Positions 24,467 to 33,535 of a DNA stretch of 34,467 bases are shown one piece after another. The notes beneath the pieces are model-generated. The model saw nothing but the letters and a program-made list of their open reading frames with translations. It was not told the DNA's origin and did no database searches. Location of the stretch: assembly GCA_944323265.1 (NCBI GenBank), contig CALURX010000021.1:1-34467 (forward strand). Reading direction: 5' to 3'. The first letter of the stretch is position 1. Each line of letters opens with the position of its first letter. Made by a program: the position numbers and the translations under genes. The DNA is from Candidatus Gastranaerophilales bacterium (lineage in GTDB: Bacteria > Cyanobacteriota > Vampirovibrionia > Gastranaerophilales > Gastranaerophilaceae).

Positions 24467-25884
24467 TGCGAATTTTATATTACAACTGGATTCAATTTGA
24501 TAATGAACAAAATCAAGGTGGTGGAGTAAACATCTACCAACGTAATATTATTGATTATTTAACAAAAAATACAGAACACGAAATATTCTTTATCAGTTCA
24601 GGGTGGAAGTACAATCCATTAAAAATAAAAACCTATATAAAAGAAACAAAAAATATATTTGGAAACAAATGTAAATCGTTTGAAATTATAAATTCCTCTA
24701 TAATGGCTCCAGCTTTTGCCATGTATATGAATCCAAAGAAATTTATTGAAGATACAGAAACTTATGAACTTTTTGATAAATTTATTCAAGAACAAGGTGG
24801 CTTTGATGTAATTCATTTTAATAATATTGAGGGTATTTCTATAAATGTTTTGAAATTAAAAGAAAAATATCCTAATACAAAATTTATTGTTTCAATTCAT
24901 AATTACCAGCCTATATGTCCATTGGTTCAATATTTTCAAAATCATAATTCTTGTATTTGCCATGATTTTAGAAATGGGGAAGAATGTCTACAATGCTCTC
25001 AAGTTAAACCTAACAATAAAGAATATTATAAACGATGTAAAAATTACTATTATGATATTTTTAAATGTAAAAATAAGTTTTTAAGACTTCCATTCAAATT
25101 GTTTAGTAAAGTATTTAAACATCGTAGTAAGTATTATATTGGCTCACAAGAAATGATTTGTCCAAGCGACTATGTACATTATCGTAAGCACAATATAATA
25201 CTTTTGAATAAGTATGCTGATTTAATTTTGGCTGTTTCAGATAGAGTTCGCCAAATAATGATTGATAACGGTATTAGTGCAAATCGAATTGTAACATCGT
25301 ATATTGGTACAAAATTTGCTGAAAATGAACTAGGATATTCAATTGCTAAAAATACTAAGCCTTTTACAATTGCATATTTGGGATATGAAAGGGTTGATAA
25401 AGGTTATTTTTTCTTTGTTGATTCGTTAGCAAAATTAGATAAAGAAATAGCAAGAAAAATTAATGTAGTGCTTGCTGTTTCTAAGATACATAAGAATAGC
25501 TATGAGGGAAAATTAGACCACTTTAATGATGTAATTATTCATAAGGGATACACACACGCAACTTTACCAGAGATTTTAAACAGTGTAAATTTAGGGGTTG
25601 TTCCTGTTTTATGGGAAGATAATTTGCCACAAGTGGCAATAGAAATGGTTGCGTTAGGTGTTCCGATTTTATGCAGTAGCTTTGGTGGAGCAAGTGAATT
25701 ATGCAAAAGTGAATTGTTTAAATTCAATGGTGCTGATGAAAAAGATTTTCTTGAAAAACTGACTAATTTTGTCCAAAATCCTGAATTATTACAAGAATAT
25801 TGGCAAAATCATCCAGATTTAATGACAATGGAAAAACACTGCGACTTGCTTTTTGCAATTTATTCAAAAAAAAAGGAATGTTAA
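24466..25884 (+). CDS. GT4-family glycosyltransferase (GT-B fold)
   Basis: 472 residues. N-terminal MRILYYNWIQFDNEQNQGGG is a GT-B start with the Gly-rich acceptor loop. The C-terminal half has YLGYERVDKGYFFFVDSL and NLPQVAIEMVALGVPILCS, the donor-sugar motif of family 4. An insert of about 70 residues between the halves is rich in Cys (CICHDF, EECLQCS, YYKRCKNYY), probably a zinc-stabilised loop seen in some GT4 proteins. It overlaps the previous stop by one base. Donor and acceptor unknown. Confidence 0.86.
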   Translation: MRILYYNWIQFDNEQNQGGGVNIYQRNIIDYLTKNTEHEIFFISSGWKYNPLKIKTYIKETKNIFGNKCKSFEIINSSIMAPAFAMYMNPKKFIEDTETYELFDKFIQEQGGFDVIHFNNIEGISINVLKLKEKYPNTKFIVSIHNYQPICPLVQYFQNHNSCICHDFRNGEECLQCSQVKPNNKEYYKRCKNYYYDIFKCKNKFLRLPFKLFSKVFKHRSKYYIGSQEMICPSDYVHYRKHNIILLNKYADLILAVSDRVRQIMIDNGISANRIVTSYIGTKFAENELGYSIAKNTKPFTIAYLGYERVDKGYFFFVDSLAKLDKEIARKINVVLAVSKIHKNSYEGKLDHFNDVIIHKGYTHATLPEILNSVNLGVVPVLWEDNLPQVAIEMVALGVPILCSSFGGASELCKSELFKFNGADEKDFLEKLTNFVQNPELLQEYWQNHPDLMTMEKHCDLLFAIYSKKKEC

Positions 25885-25885
25885 A

Positions 25886-26689
25886 ATGAAGAAACTTATT
25901 TCTTGGCACAAAAATATAAATTATTTAGTTATAAAATTTTTTGGAATAAAATTCAAATTTAAAATTAAAGAACTTGGATATGCTATATCTGGGGAAAATA
26001 ATAAAATATTATTAAAAGAAAATGGCGTAACTAGAGAATTAAAAGCATCTGAAAAAATTGATGGCTTGGATATTCAAATAAATGGTAATAATAATCATAT
26101 TACATTAGAATCAAAACATTTTAATAATTGTTCAATGTTGTTGCAATGCTCTAATGCAAAGATTGAAATAGGTGATAATTGCAGATTAAATGGCCTTCAT
26201 ATTTCAGTTGCTTGTGGAAATTTCCAAAAAGTGAAAATTGGGAAAAACACAACATGTTTCCATACAGAGGTATATTTAAATGAAGAAAATGCTTCTCTGG
26301 AGATTGGTAAAGACTGTATGTTGTCTGGCAATATTGTAATTTGGACAACAGACGGACATGCGATTATAGAAAAAAATACAAACAAAGTAATTAATCAACC
26401 AATCAAAACCGTAATAGGAGAACATTGTTGGATTGGTTACGGTGCTCATTTATGTAAGAATACTAATCTCCCAAATGATGTAATTGTCGGTGCAAGAAGT
26501 GTTGTAACAAAAGCATTTGAAGATTCAAATGTCGTGATTGCAGGAAATCCTGCAAGAATCCTTAAAAGAAATGTACAGTGGGAAAGAGATACAGCAACAA
26601 ATGAAATAAGAAAACGCTCAAATGCAGGCGGTTGTAGAGAGAGAAAAAATCCTTCTAGTCGCTTAGTTTTTAATGAATTAGATGATTAA
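25886..26689 (+). CDS. Left-handed beta-helix acyltransferase with repeat-encoded tail
   Basis: 267 residues from ATG 25886, which has AAGGAATG before it; the longer frame from 25853 lies inside the GT4 gene. The N terminus has the IKFFGIKFKFKIKELGY leader shared with its paralogue at 27675. Hexapeptide repeats run from about residue 65 and end in VIVGARSVVTKAF and VIAGNPARILKRN, typical of O-acetyltransferases of the LbH class. After the catalytic domain, residues from ~246 are read from the shared repeat: GGCRERK and then NPSSRLVFNELDD. In the paralogue the same DNA is read in a different frame. It acts presumably on the surface glycan. Confidence 0.85.
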   Translation: MKKLISWHKNINYLVIKFFGIKFKFKIKELGYAISGENNKILLKENGVTRELKASEKIDGLDIQINGNNNHITLESKHFNNCSMLLQCSNAKIEIGDNCRLNGLHISVACGNFQKVKIGKNTTCFHTEVYLNEENASLEIGKDCMLSGNIVIWTTDGHAIIEKNTNKVINQPIKTVIGEHCWIGYGAHLCKNTNLPNDVIVGARSVVTKAFEDSNVVIAGNPARILKRNVQWERDTATNEIRKRSNAGGCRERKNPSSRLVFNELDD

Positions 26690-26718
26690 CTAAAATAATA
26701 AAGGAGTTAATAAATATG
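26628..26718 (+). repeat. Repeat copy A: (AG)n tract, conserved tail and GT2 leader
   Basis: Starts GCGGTTGTAGAGAGAGA, continues through a tail in frame for NPSSRLVFNELDD, then TAACTAAAATAATAAAGGAG and the ATG of the next GT2 gene. It differs from copy B (28446-28535) at six bases and a one-base length change. The last ~41 bases, including the ribosome site and ATGCCAAAA, are identical. Confidence 0.93.
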
Positions 26719-27675
26719 CCAAAAATATCAATAATAATACCTTGTTATAATGTCGAAAAATATATAAAACAATGTCTTGAAAGTGTTGTAAATCAGACAT
26801 TAAAAGATATTGAAATTATTTGTATAAATGACGGTTCAACGGATTCAACTCTAGAAATATTAAGAGAGTATGAAAATAGGGATAACCGAATTAAGGTGAT
26901 TTCGAAACAAAATTCTGGCTATGGAGCTTCTATGAATATTGGATTAGAGACAGCAAAAGGTGAATATGTCGGAATTGTTGAATCTGATGATTATGTAGAA
27001 CTAAATATGTTTGAAACGCTTTATAAAGTTGCCGAAGAAAACCATTTAGATTTAGTGAGATGTCAATATTATTTATATAACAGCAAAGAAAATAAAAATG
27101 AATCTTGGGATAATTCTTGGGTTCCTATGAATAAAGTTTATTGTCCATTGGATGATAATACTCCATTTATGCAAGCACCTGCAATATGGACAAATCTAAT
27201 TAACCGCGAATTTTTAAATAAAAATAATATTCGCTTTCTTGAAACTCCAGGGGCAAGTTATCAAGATACATCTTTTGCCTTTAAATTATATGCATGTGCT
27301 AAAAGATTTATGATGATTCCAGACATATTACTACATTACAGAATAGATAATGAAAATTCTTCTGTAAATTCTGTTACTAAAGCATATTTTGTAAATACTG
27401 AATATGCAGAGATTACAAAATTTTCAAAAGAAAAAGGTATTTATAAGGATGTTTGTAAGTTGATTCCAAAAATTAAATATGCTTGTTATCAATGGAATCA
27501 TTCTAGATTGTGTAAAAATCTAAAAGCACCATTTTTAATTAGGTGGGCTGCCGAATATAGAAAACATTTCTTTGCAGGAGAAATTGATAAAGGTAAATTT
27601 ACCAGAAAAGAATATAAACGAATTTTATTTTTAGTATTTTTGCCAATATTTTATATTTTTAGAAAGGAATTGTAA
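26716..27675 (+). CDS. GT2 glycosyltransferase
   Basis: 319 residues. Complete GT-A core: ISIIIPCYNVEKYIKQCL, ICINDGSTD, GYGASMNIGLETAKGEY and metal-binding VESDDYV. A C-terminal half with ETPGASYQDTSFAFKLYACAKR follows, closely matching the shortened paralogue at 23468. It begins from the repeat-supplied leader (AAGGAG, nine-base spacing) and its stop shares a base with the next start (TAATG). Transfers an unknown sugar in the glycan pathway. Confidence 0.9.
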   Translation: MPKISIIIPCYNVEKYIKQCLESVVNQTLKDIEIICINDGSTDSTLEILREYENRDNRIKVISKQNSGYGASMNIGLETAKGEYVGIVESDDYVELNMFETLYKVAEENHLDLVRCQYYLYNSKENKNESWDNSWVPMNKVYCPLDDNTPFMQAPAIWTNLINREFLNKNNIRFLETPGASYQDTSFAFKLYACAKRFMMIPDILLHYRIDNENSSVNSVTKAYFVNTEYAEITKFSKEKGIYKDVCKLIPKIKYACYQWNHSRLCKNLKAPFLIRWAAEYRKHFFAGEIDKGKFTRKEYKRILFLVFLPIFYIFRKEL

Positions 27676-28466
27676 TGGGAATTTCGGTATATAGAGAAAA
27701 TTGCAGATTGGTTTTTAAGATATTTGGAATAAAATTTAAATTTAAATTTAAAAAATTTGGATATAATAATATTTTCGGTAAAAATAATAAGATTTACATA
27801 AAATATCAAAATACACTTACTGAATTATCTTCTTTAAAAAGAATAAAAGGATTAAATATTAATATAAATGGCAATAATAACTGCATAATTATAGGATATC
27901 CGAATAATAATATCACAAATTGTACTTTAACAATAAATGGTGATAATAATAAATTTGAACTTGGAAAATCCGAATATAGAATCGCTTATGGTAACTTTAG
28001 TATGGCTACCTATGGAAATAATCGAGTAATGCAAATTGGTGAAAATTTCTCATTGGACAATAATAGTTTATTATGGCTAGAAGAAAACTCTTCTAGGCTA
28101 GTTATAGGCAATGATTGTATGTTTTCGCATAATTTGTTTCTTAGGAATAGTGATGGTCATGTTATTTTAAATGGCACCGAAATATTAAACAAAGCAAAGG
28201 ATATGATTATTGGAGATCACGTATGGATTTGTGCATATGCAAAATTACTAAAAAATGTAAAAATTTCTAATAATTCAATTGTTGGATGTGGCGCAGTTGT
28301 TACATCAAACTGTGATATTCCAAACTCAGTGATAGCAGGAAATCCTGCAAAAATTGTCAAAAATAATATAAATTGGATAAGAGATAATATGAATAACTAT
28401 TTAAATATTCAAAACAATATTCACAATTATAAGTCTAAAACACTTGCGGTTGTAGAGAGAGAGTAA
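27675..28466 (+). CDS. Left-handed beta-helix acyltransferase paralogue, tail frameshifted off
   Basis: 263 residues. Same layout as the gene at 25886: leader KIFGIKFKFKFKKFGY, hexapeptide repeats and SIVGCGAVVTSNCDIPNSVIAGNPAKIVK. It ends YKSKTLAVVERE followed directly by TAA. One further AG unit in the tract would read on in frame as S-N-P-P-S-G-L-V-F-N-E-L-E-D to a TAA at the same place as in copy A. The gene therefore appears to be in the short state of a slippage switch. Confidence 0.86.
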   Translation: MGISVYRENCRLVFKIFGIKFKFKFKKFGYNNIFGKNNKIYIKYQNTLTELSSLKRIKGLNININGNNNCIIIGYPNNNITNCTLTINGDNNKFELGKSEYRIAYGNFSMATYGNNRVMQIGENFSLDNNSLLWLEENSSRLVIGNDCMFSHNLFLRNSDGHVILNGTEILNKAKDMIIGDHVWICAYAKLLKNVKISNNSIVGCGAVVTSNCDIPNSVIAGNPAKIVKNNINWIRDNMNNYLNIQNNIHNYKSKTLAVVERE

Positions 28467-28535
28467 TCCTCCTAGCGGCCTAGTTTTCAATGAATTAGAG
28501 GATTAACTAAAATAATAAAGGAGTTAATAAATATG
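28446..28535 (+). repeat. Repeat copy B: (AG)n tract, conserved tail and GT2 leader
   Basis: Same organisation as copy A. Half of the six base differences from copy A are silent in the tail frame (agt/agc, tta/cta, ttt/ttc) and one is Asp/Glu, which suggests the tail peptide has been under selection. The AG count here puts a TAA right after VVERE. Confidence 0.93.
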
Positions 28536-29669
28536 CCAAAATTATCAATAATTGTTCCAATTTATAATTCTGAAAAATACTTGAAGGAGTGTTTGGATAG
28601 TTTAGTCAATCAAACTTTCAAAGACATTGAGATTATTTGTGTTAATGATGGTTCAACAGATGGTTCATTGAATATTATTAAGCATTTTGCTCAAAATGAT
28701 TCTCGAATAAAAATTATAAATCAAGAAAATAAAGGTCAATCTGCTGCAAGAAATGCTGGGTTAAAAATTGCGCGTAGTGAATGGGTAACCTTTATTGACT
28801 CAGATGATTATATTGATTTAAACACTTACGAAAGAGCATTAGCTGTTTCAAATATAGATATTATTTGTTTTGGTATTGAAGTTTATGGTGACAATTTATA
28901 TGCGGCACGACATGCAGACAATGATTACTACAAAATAAAGTATAAAGACATTATTAACCTAAATAATAAAATTAGATTAAATACAGATGTTTCTGTATGT
29001 GATAAATTATTTAAAAAACAAATAATAGATCACTATGACATCGATTTTCCTGAAGGAATGCATTTTGAAGATGCGGAATTTTATTGGAAATATATTATGT
29101 GTTGTAAAACTGCAAATTATATAGATGAATACTTCTATCACTATAGACGCAGAGAAGATTCTATTATGCATAATACTTTTCATAAAAGTGGTATTGCTGT
29201 TGAACATTTGTATATTATTGAACATTTGTATAAATTTATGAATGTAAATAAATTGTATAACAATAATATTAACCTATTTGTCGAACTGTTTAAACAATTT
29301 TTAGGTTTTTCTTTAGCAAATACAAAATTATGTGATCAAATGGATATATTAGGTTTAGCAAATATATATGCAAATAAATATTTTAGTAGTAAATCAATAA
29401 AAAATCATTTTATAAAATCATTAAAAAAGACTCGTTATGACGAAATTTGGGAACCAGATTTGAAATTTTATCAAAAAATTTTTAGTATAAAAAAAGTATA
29501 TATGCCTGTATCAAGATATAAACGAAAAACTATATATTTATTAGGATTCAAATTTAAAATAAAGAATAAGAATCATGACTTGTTATTAAAACTAAATTAT
29601 TTAGAAGCACAAATAGATGAACTTAAAGATTCTATAAAATTATTAGTAAAAGGTGAAAAACATGAATAA
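28533..29669 (+). CDS. GT2 glycosyltransferase with C-terminal coiled coil
   Basis: 378 residues. Full GT-A core: LSIIVPIYNSEKYLKECL, ICVNDGSTDGS, GQSAARNAGLKIARSEW and FIDSDDY. The second domain includes EGMHFEDAEFYWKYI. The C terminus has IYLLGFKFKIK, the same basic beta motif seen in the acyltransferases, then a predicted coiled coil (LLLKLNYLEAQIDELKDS). Start and ribosome site come from repeat copy B. It overlaps the next gene by eight bases. Confidence 0.9.
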   Translation: MPKLSIIVPIYNSEKYLKECLDSLVNQTFKDIEIICVNDGSTDGSLNIIKHFAQNDSRIKIINQENKGQSAARNAGLKIARSEWVTFIDSDDYIDLNTYERALAVSNIDIICFGIEVYGDNLYAARHADNDYYKIKYKDIINLNNKIRLNTDVSVCDKLFKKQIIDHYDIDFPEGMHFEDAEFYWKYIMCCKTANYIDEYFYHYRRREDSIMHNTFHKSGIAVEHLYIIEHLYKFMNVNKLYNNNINLFVELFKQFLGFSLANTKLCDQMDILGLANIYANKYFSSKSIKNHFIKSLKKTRYDEIWEPDLKFYQKIFSIKKVYMPVSRYKRKTIYLLGFKFKIKNKNHDLLLKLNYLEAQIDELKDSIKLLVKGEKHE

Positions 29670-31092
29670 CTCAATAAAATTATTATACTATAAATTTTTA
29701 AAAAATATTTGTATTGGTAAATATCAAAATTACTGTAAAACACAACAAAATCTCTTAGAACAAGAACTTGTACCTGAATATATAAATTATAAAACGAATA
29801 GAAATACAGGTATAATATATCGTTCCAAAACTAATTCTGATGAAATTGATATTTTATTAAAATTTCAAACATTAAATAAAATTAAAGAAATAGAATTAAA
29901 GCAAAAAATCAAACAAGGCAAAAAAGTCAAAGTCTGCTTTATTGTTACATATATTTCGAAAATTGCTTTTGAATCAATATATAGAGAAATGGAAAAAAGC
30001 AATTTATTTGAACCTTTTATCGTATTTTATGATGCTCAAGAAAATTATTTTAATGATTTTGATTACGAATGGAATGAACATCAAAATGGATTTCAAATAT
30101 TAAAAGATAGGGGGTATAAAATTTACAATGGATTTGATGTTCATAGAAATTTTATTCCGTTATATGAGTTTAAGCCGGATATTGTTTTCACATCAGATAT
30201 AAACATGGATAAGTTGCACAACCACTTGTCAAATATCTATTTGAATACAAATTATTTAACTTGTTATCTGAATTATTCTATTAATACGGCAAATAATTAT
30301 CCATATCATTATAACAATCGTGGTGTCGCTACTGGTTGGAAAATGTTTGTTGAGTCAAGAACTGACTACACGGAATTAATGAAATATTCTAAATATTGTG
30401 GTGTTAATACTGTTTTAACAGGTTATCCAAAGTTAGATTCTTACGCCAAGCCTCTTGAAGATTGTAAAATCCCAGAAAAGATAAATAATGAGAATCCTAT
30501 TGTAATATATGCACCACATTTTTCTATAGCTCTTGAACAAGAACATCGCAATTGGGCTACGTTCCAGTATTATTACGAGTATTTTCTAAGTTTAGTAAAG
30601 AAACATCCTAATATAAATTTTGTATTTAAACCTCATCCTGAGTTGAGGCATCGATTACATTATTTACAAATAATGACAATGGATGAATTTGATAAGTACG
30701 TTGAAGAATGGAATTCTTTGCCAAATGGACTTTATGTTTTTGACGGAGAATATATTGACTTATTTAGAAAAAGTGATTTATTAATCCAGGATTCAGGGTC
30801 TTTTATTGGAGAATGGTTATCAACCGGGAAACCTTGCATGTTTTTAATAAACTACAAACGCAAGTTCAGAACATACCTAAATGGTTTTTCAATTTTAGGT
30901 AGAAAAATCCTTGACAAATATTACTTATGCCACAACCAAGAAGAAATTGATAAATATTTTAAAATGATTATGTTTGATAAGCAAGACCCAATGAAAGAGG
31001 AACGTATAAAATTAAAAGATGAATTATTTATCAATATCGGCTGTGCAGGTAAAAAAATTGTTGAGTATTTAACGGATATATTAACAAATTAA
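29662..31092 (+). CDS. CDP-glycerol glycerophosphotransferase-like (TagB/TagF family)
   Basis: 476 residues from ATG 29662 (AAAGGTGA upstream, inside the previous gene). The C-terminal half is a GT-B fold of the teichoic-acid polymerase family: VIYAPHFS, NFVFKPHPELRHRL with the catalytic-type HP, and QDSGSFIGEWLSTGKPCMF. These enzymes move glycerol-phosphate (or a similar polyol-phosphate) from a CDP donor onto a glycan or lipid-linked acceptor. A TagD-like cytidylyltransferase in the same cluster could make the donor. The N-terminal ~90 residues are basic and may contact the membrane. Confidence 0.82.
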   Translation: MNNSIKLLYYKFLKNICIGKYQNYCKTQQNLLEQELVPEYINYKTNRNTGIIYRSKTNSDEIDILLKFQTLNKIKEIELKQKIKQGKKVKVCFIVTYISKIAFESIYREMEKSNLFEPFIVFYDAQENYFNDFDYEWNEHQNGFQILKDRGYKIYNGFDVHRNFIPLYEFKPDIVFTSDINMDKLHNHLSNIYLNTNYLTCYLNYSINTANNYPYHYNNRGVATGWKMFVESRTDYTELMKYSKYCGVNTVLTGYPKLDSYAKPLEDCKIPEKINNENPIVIYAPHFSIALEQEHRNWATFQYYYEYFLSLVKKHPNINFVFKPHPELRHRLHYLQIMTMDEFDKYVEEWNSLPNGLYVFDGEYIDLFRKSDLLIQDSGSFIGEWLSTGKPCMFLINYKRKFRTYLNGFSILGRKILDKYYLCHNQEEIDKYFKMIMFDKQDPMKEERIKLKDELFINIGCAGKKIVEYLTDILTN

Positions 31093-31105
31093 AGGAGTAT
31101 GGAGT

Positions 31106-31987
31106 ATGACTTTACCAAAATGTTGTATAACATGTGCTTTTTGTTATAAAAAACTTTTTAAAGATAGTCGGTATTCACTTTCAAATAACTTTTCTACTGG
31201 GGTTATTTTAATTGACGATGCGAAAAATGCATTAATTGGGAATTGGGATTTCTTGGATATAGAACAACATATTTATCAAAAATGGGTTAATGAATATAAA
31301 GAAAAAGAAAAAGACTACATAGAAGAACAAGAACGGAAAGAAGAAGAACGTAAAATAAATCATACTTGTTCACCTGCTTATCAAATATTTCGTGAAAAAT
31401 TAGATTCAAAAGAATTTTCTTTTGTAGATGATGTAGATATGCCCTCTCAACCTTTCGGCCCAGTAAATGACGTTGCTCTGTGTTGTTATGAGAAAAATAT
31501 TAAAGATGTAAAAAAACACGAAATTAAGGATAAACTGATGTTAGTAAATGAATTTCCATGTGATTTTTATTTTCCTATAGAGGAGCGTGGCGAAAAAGAT
31601 TTTGAAGCATGTAGGAAACAAAGAGATTTAAATAAACAGATTGCCAGAGATAAACTTCAAGAAAAAATGATAAAAACAGAGCTTGAAAATGCGGAACAAA
31701 TGCAAGGTATACTTAATGAAACAAAACTTGTCCTAAAAAAAACAGATGAGAAAATTGAAAACATTATTGGTTTAGTTGCGAAAACTAATAATATAACCAA
31801 TGAAATTGCAAATTACACAGATAGAAATGAGAAATCTACTAAAATACAGTTTAAGTGTACAATAGTTTTCTCAATTATAGCGATAATTATTTCAATAGTA
31901 ACATTGCTTTTTAGTTATTATTCTTCAAAAAATCAGGAAGAATTAATGAATACTTTTATAAATAAACAAGATCAGGTTTTTGAATGA
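31106..31987 (+). CDS. Orphan protein: N-terminal Cys cluster, coiled coil, C-terminal membrane anchor
   Basis: 293 residues; family not recognised. The N terminus has CCITCAFC (C6, C7, C10, C13), with further cysteines at HTCSP, ALCCYE, FPCDF and FEACRK, so a zinc or Fe-S site is possible. From about 165 to 245 a charged coiled-coil region (QIARDKLQEKMIKTELENAE and the following helix) leads into a single hydrophobic segment (about 254-275) and a short tail. This suggests an N-in membrane-anchored protein. AAAGGAG precedes the ATG. It lies between the glycerophosphotransferase and the asparagine-synthase-like gene, but nothing ties it to sugar chemistry. Confidence 0.75.
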   Translation: MTLPKCCITCAFCYKKLFKDSRYSLSNNFSTGVILIDDAKNALIGNWDFLDIEQHIYQKWVNEYKEKEKDYIEEQERKEEERKINHTCSPAYQIFREKLDSKEFSFVDDVDMPSQPFGPVNDVALCCYEKNIKDVKKHEIKDKLMLVNEFPCDFYFPIEERGEKDFEACRKQRDLNKQIARDKLQEKMIKTELENAEQMQGILNETKLVLKKTDEKIENIIGLVAKTNNITNEIANYTDRNEKSTKIQFKCTIVFSIIAIIISIVTLLFSYYSSKNQEELMNTFINKQDQVFE

Positions 31988-32046
31988 ATAAGTAATAAAA
32001 AAAGCAGCAACCATTTTAATTTATATACAATTATAGGAGGTAATAA

Positions 32047-33105
32047 ATGATAGATAAAAATAAATGTATGAGCCATTATTTGGCATTTAGATTTATCAAG
32101 GATGAAAATCTCAATTTTTATGATGGACTTAAACACAATGTATATAAAGGGCATTCAGAAGAAGAAATAACTCCTATCAAAACTATTGATGATATTGAAA
32201 AAGTAATTCAAAATAAAATTCAAGAGTTTTATATCCCAAATAAAACGGCAATCTTGTTATCGGGTGGCATGGATAGTGCAATATTAGCTTCTTATGTGCC
32301 AAAAGGAACAAAGGCTTATACATTTAAATGTATTGCAGACGGAGCTATTGATGAAACATCTCAGGCAAAAAAATATTGTGATAAATATGGGCTTAACCAA
32401 GAAATTATTGAAATGAATTGGTCTGATTTTGAAGAATTGACTCCCGAAATTTTAAAAGCAGATGGAGTGCCGTTTCATTCAATAGAAGTCCAACTTCTAA
32501 ATGCGGCAAAATATGCAAAATCTCAAGGAATTGAAAGAATCATTATTGGCGATAGTGCTGATTATGTCTATGGCGGTATGGATAAACTTCTCACATCTGA
32601 TTGGAATACAGAAGCTTTTATAAAAAGATATAATTATATTGAACCAAGCGAGGCTTTGGTTGATTATGTTGATGTAAAAGACGAATACAACAAATACAAA
32701 AGAGAAGATAATACTATTGATGTATGGAAATTGATGAATGAAGACATGCTACTGGAATCCTTAAATTCATACACAAATGCATTTAGCATTGCAGGAATAG
32801 AATATCTTGACCCGTATTCTTATACAAAAATGGCAGAACCTCTTGATTTAAACAGAGTGAGATATGGTGAGCCGAAGTATATGATAAGAGAATTGTTTGC
32901 AAAGAGGTATCCTGAAATTCCTATCCCTACCAAAATTCCTATGCCAAGAGCAACAACTCAATGGCTTAAAGATTATAAAACCACAAGACCGGAGTTTATT
33001 GAAAATTGTACAGAAAATATGACAGGCGACCAAAAATGGCTTTGTTGGTGTTTGGAACAGTTTTTAAATATGCACGAACCGATTAAGGAGGCTGCTGATG
33101 ACTAA
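32047..33105 (+). CDS. Asparagine-synthase-like ATPase without glutaminase domain
   Basis: 352 residues. The PP-loop LSGGMDSAIL (S72-S77) is the ATP-pyrophosphatase signature of asparagine synthetase C-terminal domains; GDSADYVYGGMD and SYTNAFSIAGIEYLDPY match its later motifs. The N-terminal Cys-dependent glutaminase half of true AsnB is absent, so ammonia must come from elsewhere or another nucleophile is used. In glycan clusters such proteins are thought to amidate or otherwise activate acids on sugars; this is inference. AGGAGG is close to the start, and the end overlaps the cytidylyltransferase by eight bases. Confidence 0.82.
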   Translation: MIDKNKCMSHYLAFRFIKDENLNFYDGLKHNVYKGHSEEEITPIKTIDDIEKVIQNKIQEFYIPNKTAILLSGGMDSAILASYVPKGTKAYTFKCIADGAIDETSQAKKYCDKYGLNQEIIEMNWSDFEELTPEILKADGVPFHSIEVQLLNAAKYAKSQGIERIIIGDSADYVYGGMDKLLTSDWNTEAFIKRYNYIEPSEALVDYVDVKDEYNKYKREDNTIDVWKLMNEDMLLESLNSYTNAFSIAGIEYLDPYSYTKMAEPLDLNRVRYGEPKYMIRELFAKRYPEIPIPTKIPMPRATTQWLKDYKTTRPEFIENCTENMTGDQKWLCWCLEQFLNMHEPIKEAADD

Positions 33106-33523
33106 AATGGTTATTGGATACACAAGCGGGGTTTATGATTTGTTTCACATTGGGCATTTGAATTTACTCAAAAATGCAAAAGGGTTGTGTGACAAATTAA
33201 TTGTCGGTGTCTCAACAGATAAACTTGTCGAATATAAACATAAACACCCTGTAATTCCCTTTAAAGAACGAATTGAGATAGTAAGAAGTTGCAAATTTGT
33301 CGATGCGGCAATTCCTCAAGAGGAATTGGATAAATATAAAATGTGGGAAAAATTACATTTTGATGTTCTTTTTGTTGGGGATGATTGGTATAATTCGCCA
33401 AGTTGGAAAGAAATGGAAGGAAAATTTTCTAGAGTTGGAGTTCGAGTTGTTTATTTCCCATATACCAAAGGTACGAGTTCAACATTGTTAAATGAAACAT
33501 TAACTAAGTTGAGAAATATATAA
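33098..33523 (+). CDS. TagD-like glycerol-3-phosphate cytidylyltransferase
   Basis: 141 residues, the usual length for TagD/GCT. The nucleotidyl-transfer site HxGH is present (H17-I-G-H20 in GVYDLFHIGHL), and YTKGTSSTLL corresponds to the RTxGISTS motif. It would activate glycerol-3-phosphate, or a related polyol phosphate, to the CDP form. AAGGAGG lies just before the ATG, inside the previous gene. The TagF-like enzyme at 29662 is its natural partner. Confidence 0.87.
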   Translation: MTKMVIGYTSGVYDLFHIGHLNLLKNAKGLCDKLIVGVSTDKLVEYKHKHPVIPFKERIEIVRSCKFVDAAIPQEELDKYKMWEKLHFDVLFVGDDWYNSPSWKEMEGKFSRVGVRVVYFPYTKGTSSTLLNETLTKLRNI

Positions 33524-33535
33524 ATAGGGGGAAAG

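Noticed and set aside
23468-29669. Diversity-generating retroelement or reverse-transcriptase-driven variation
   Set aside because: No reverse transcriptase and no template/variable repeat pair with A-specific changes; the paralogue differences are ordinary divergence plus AG slippage.
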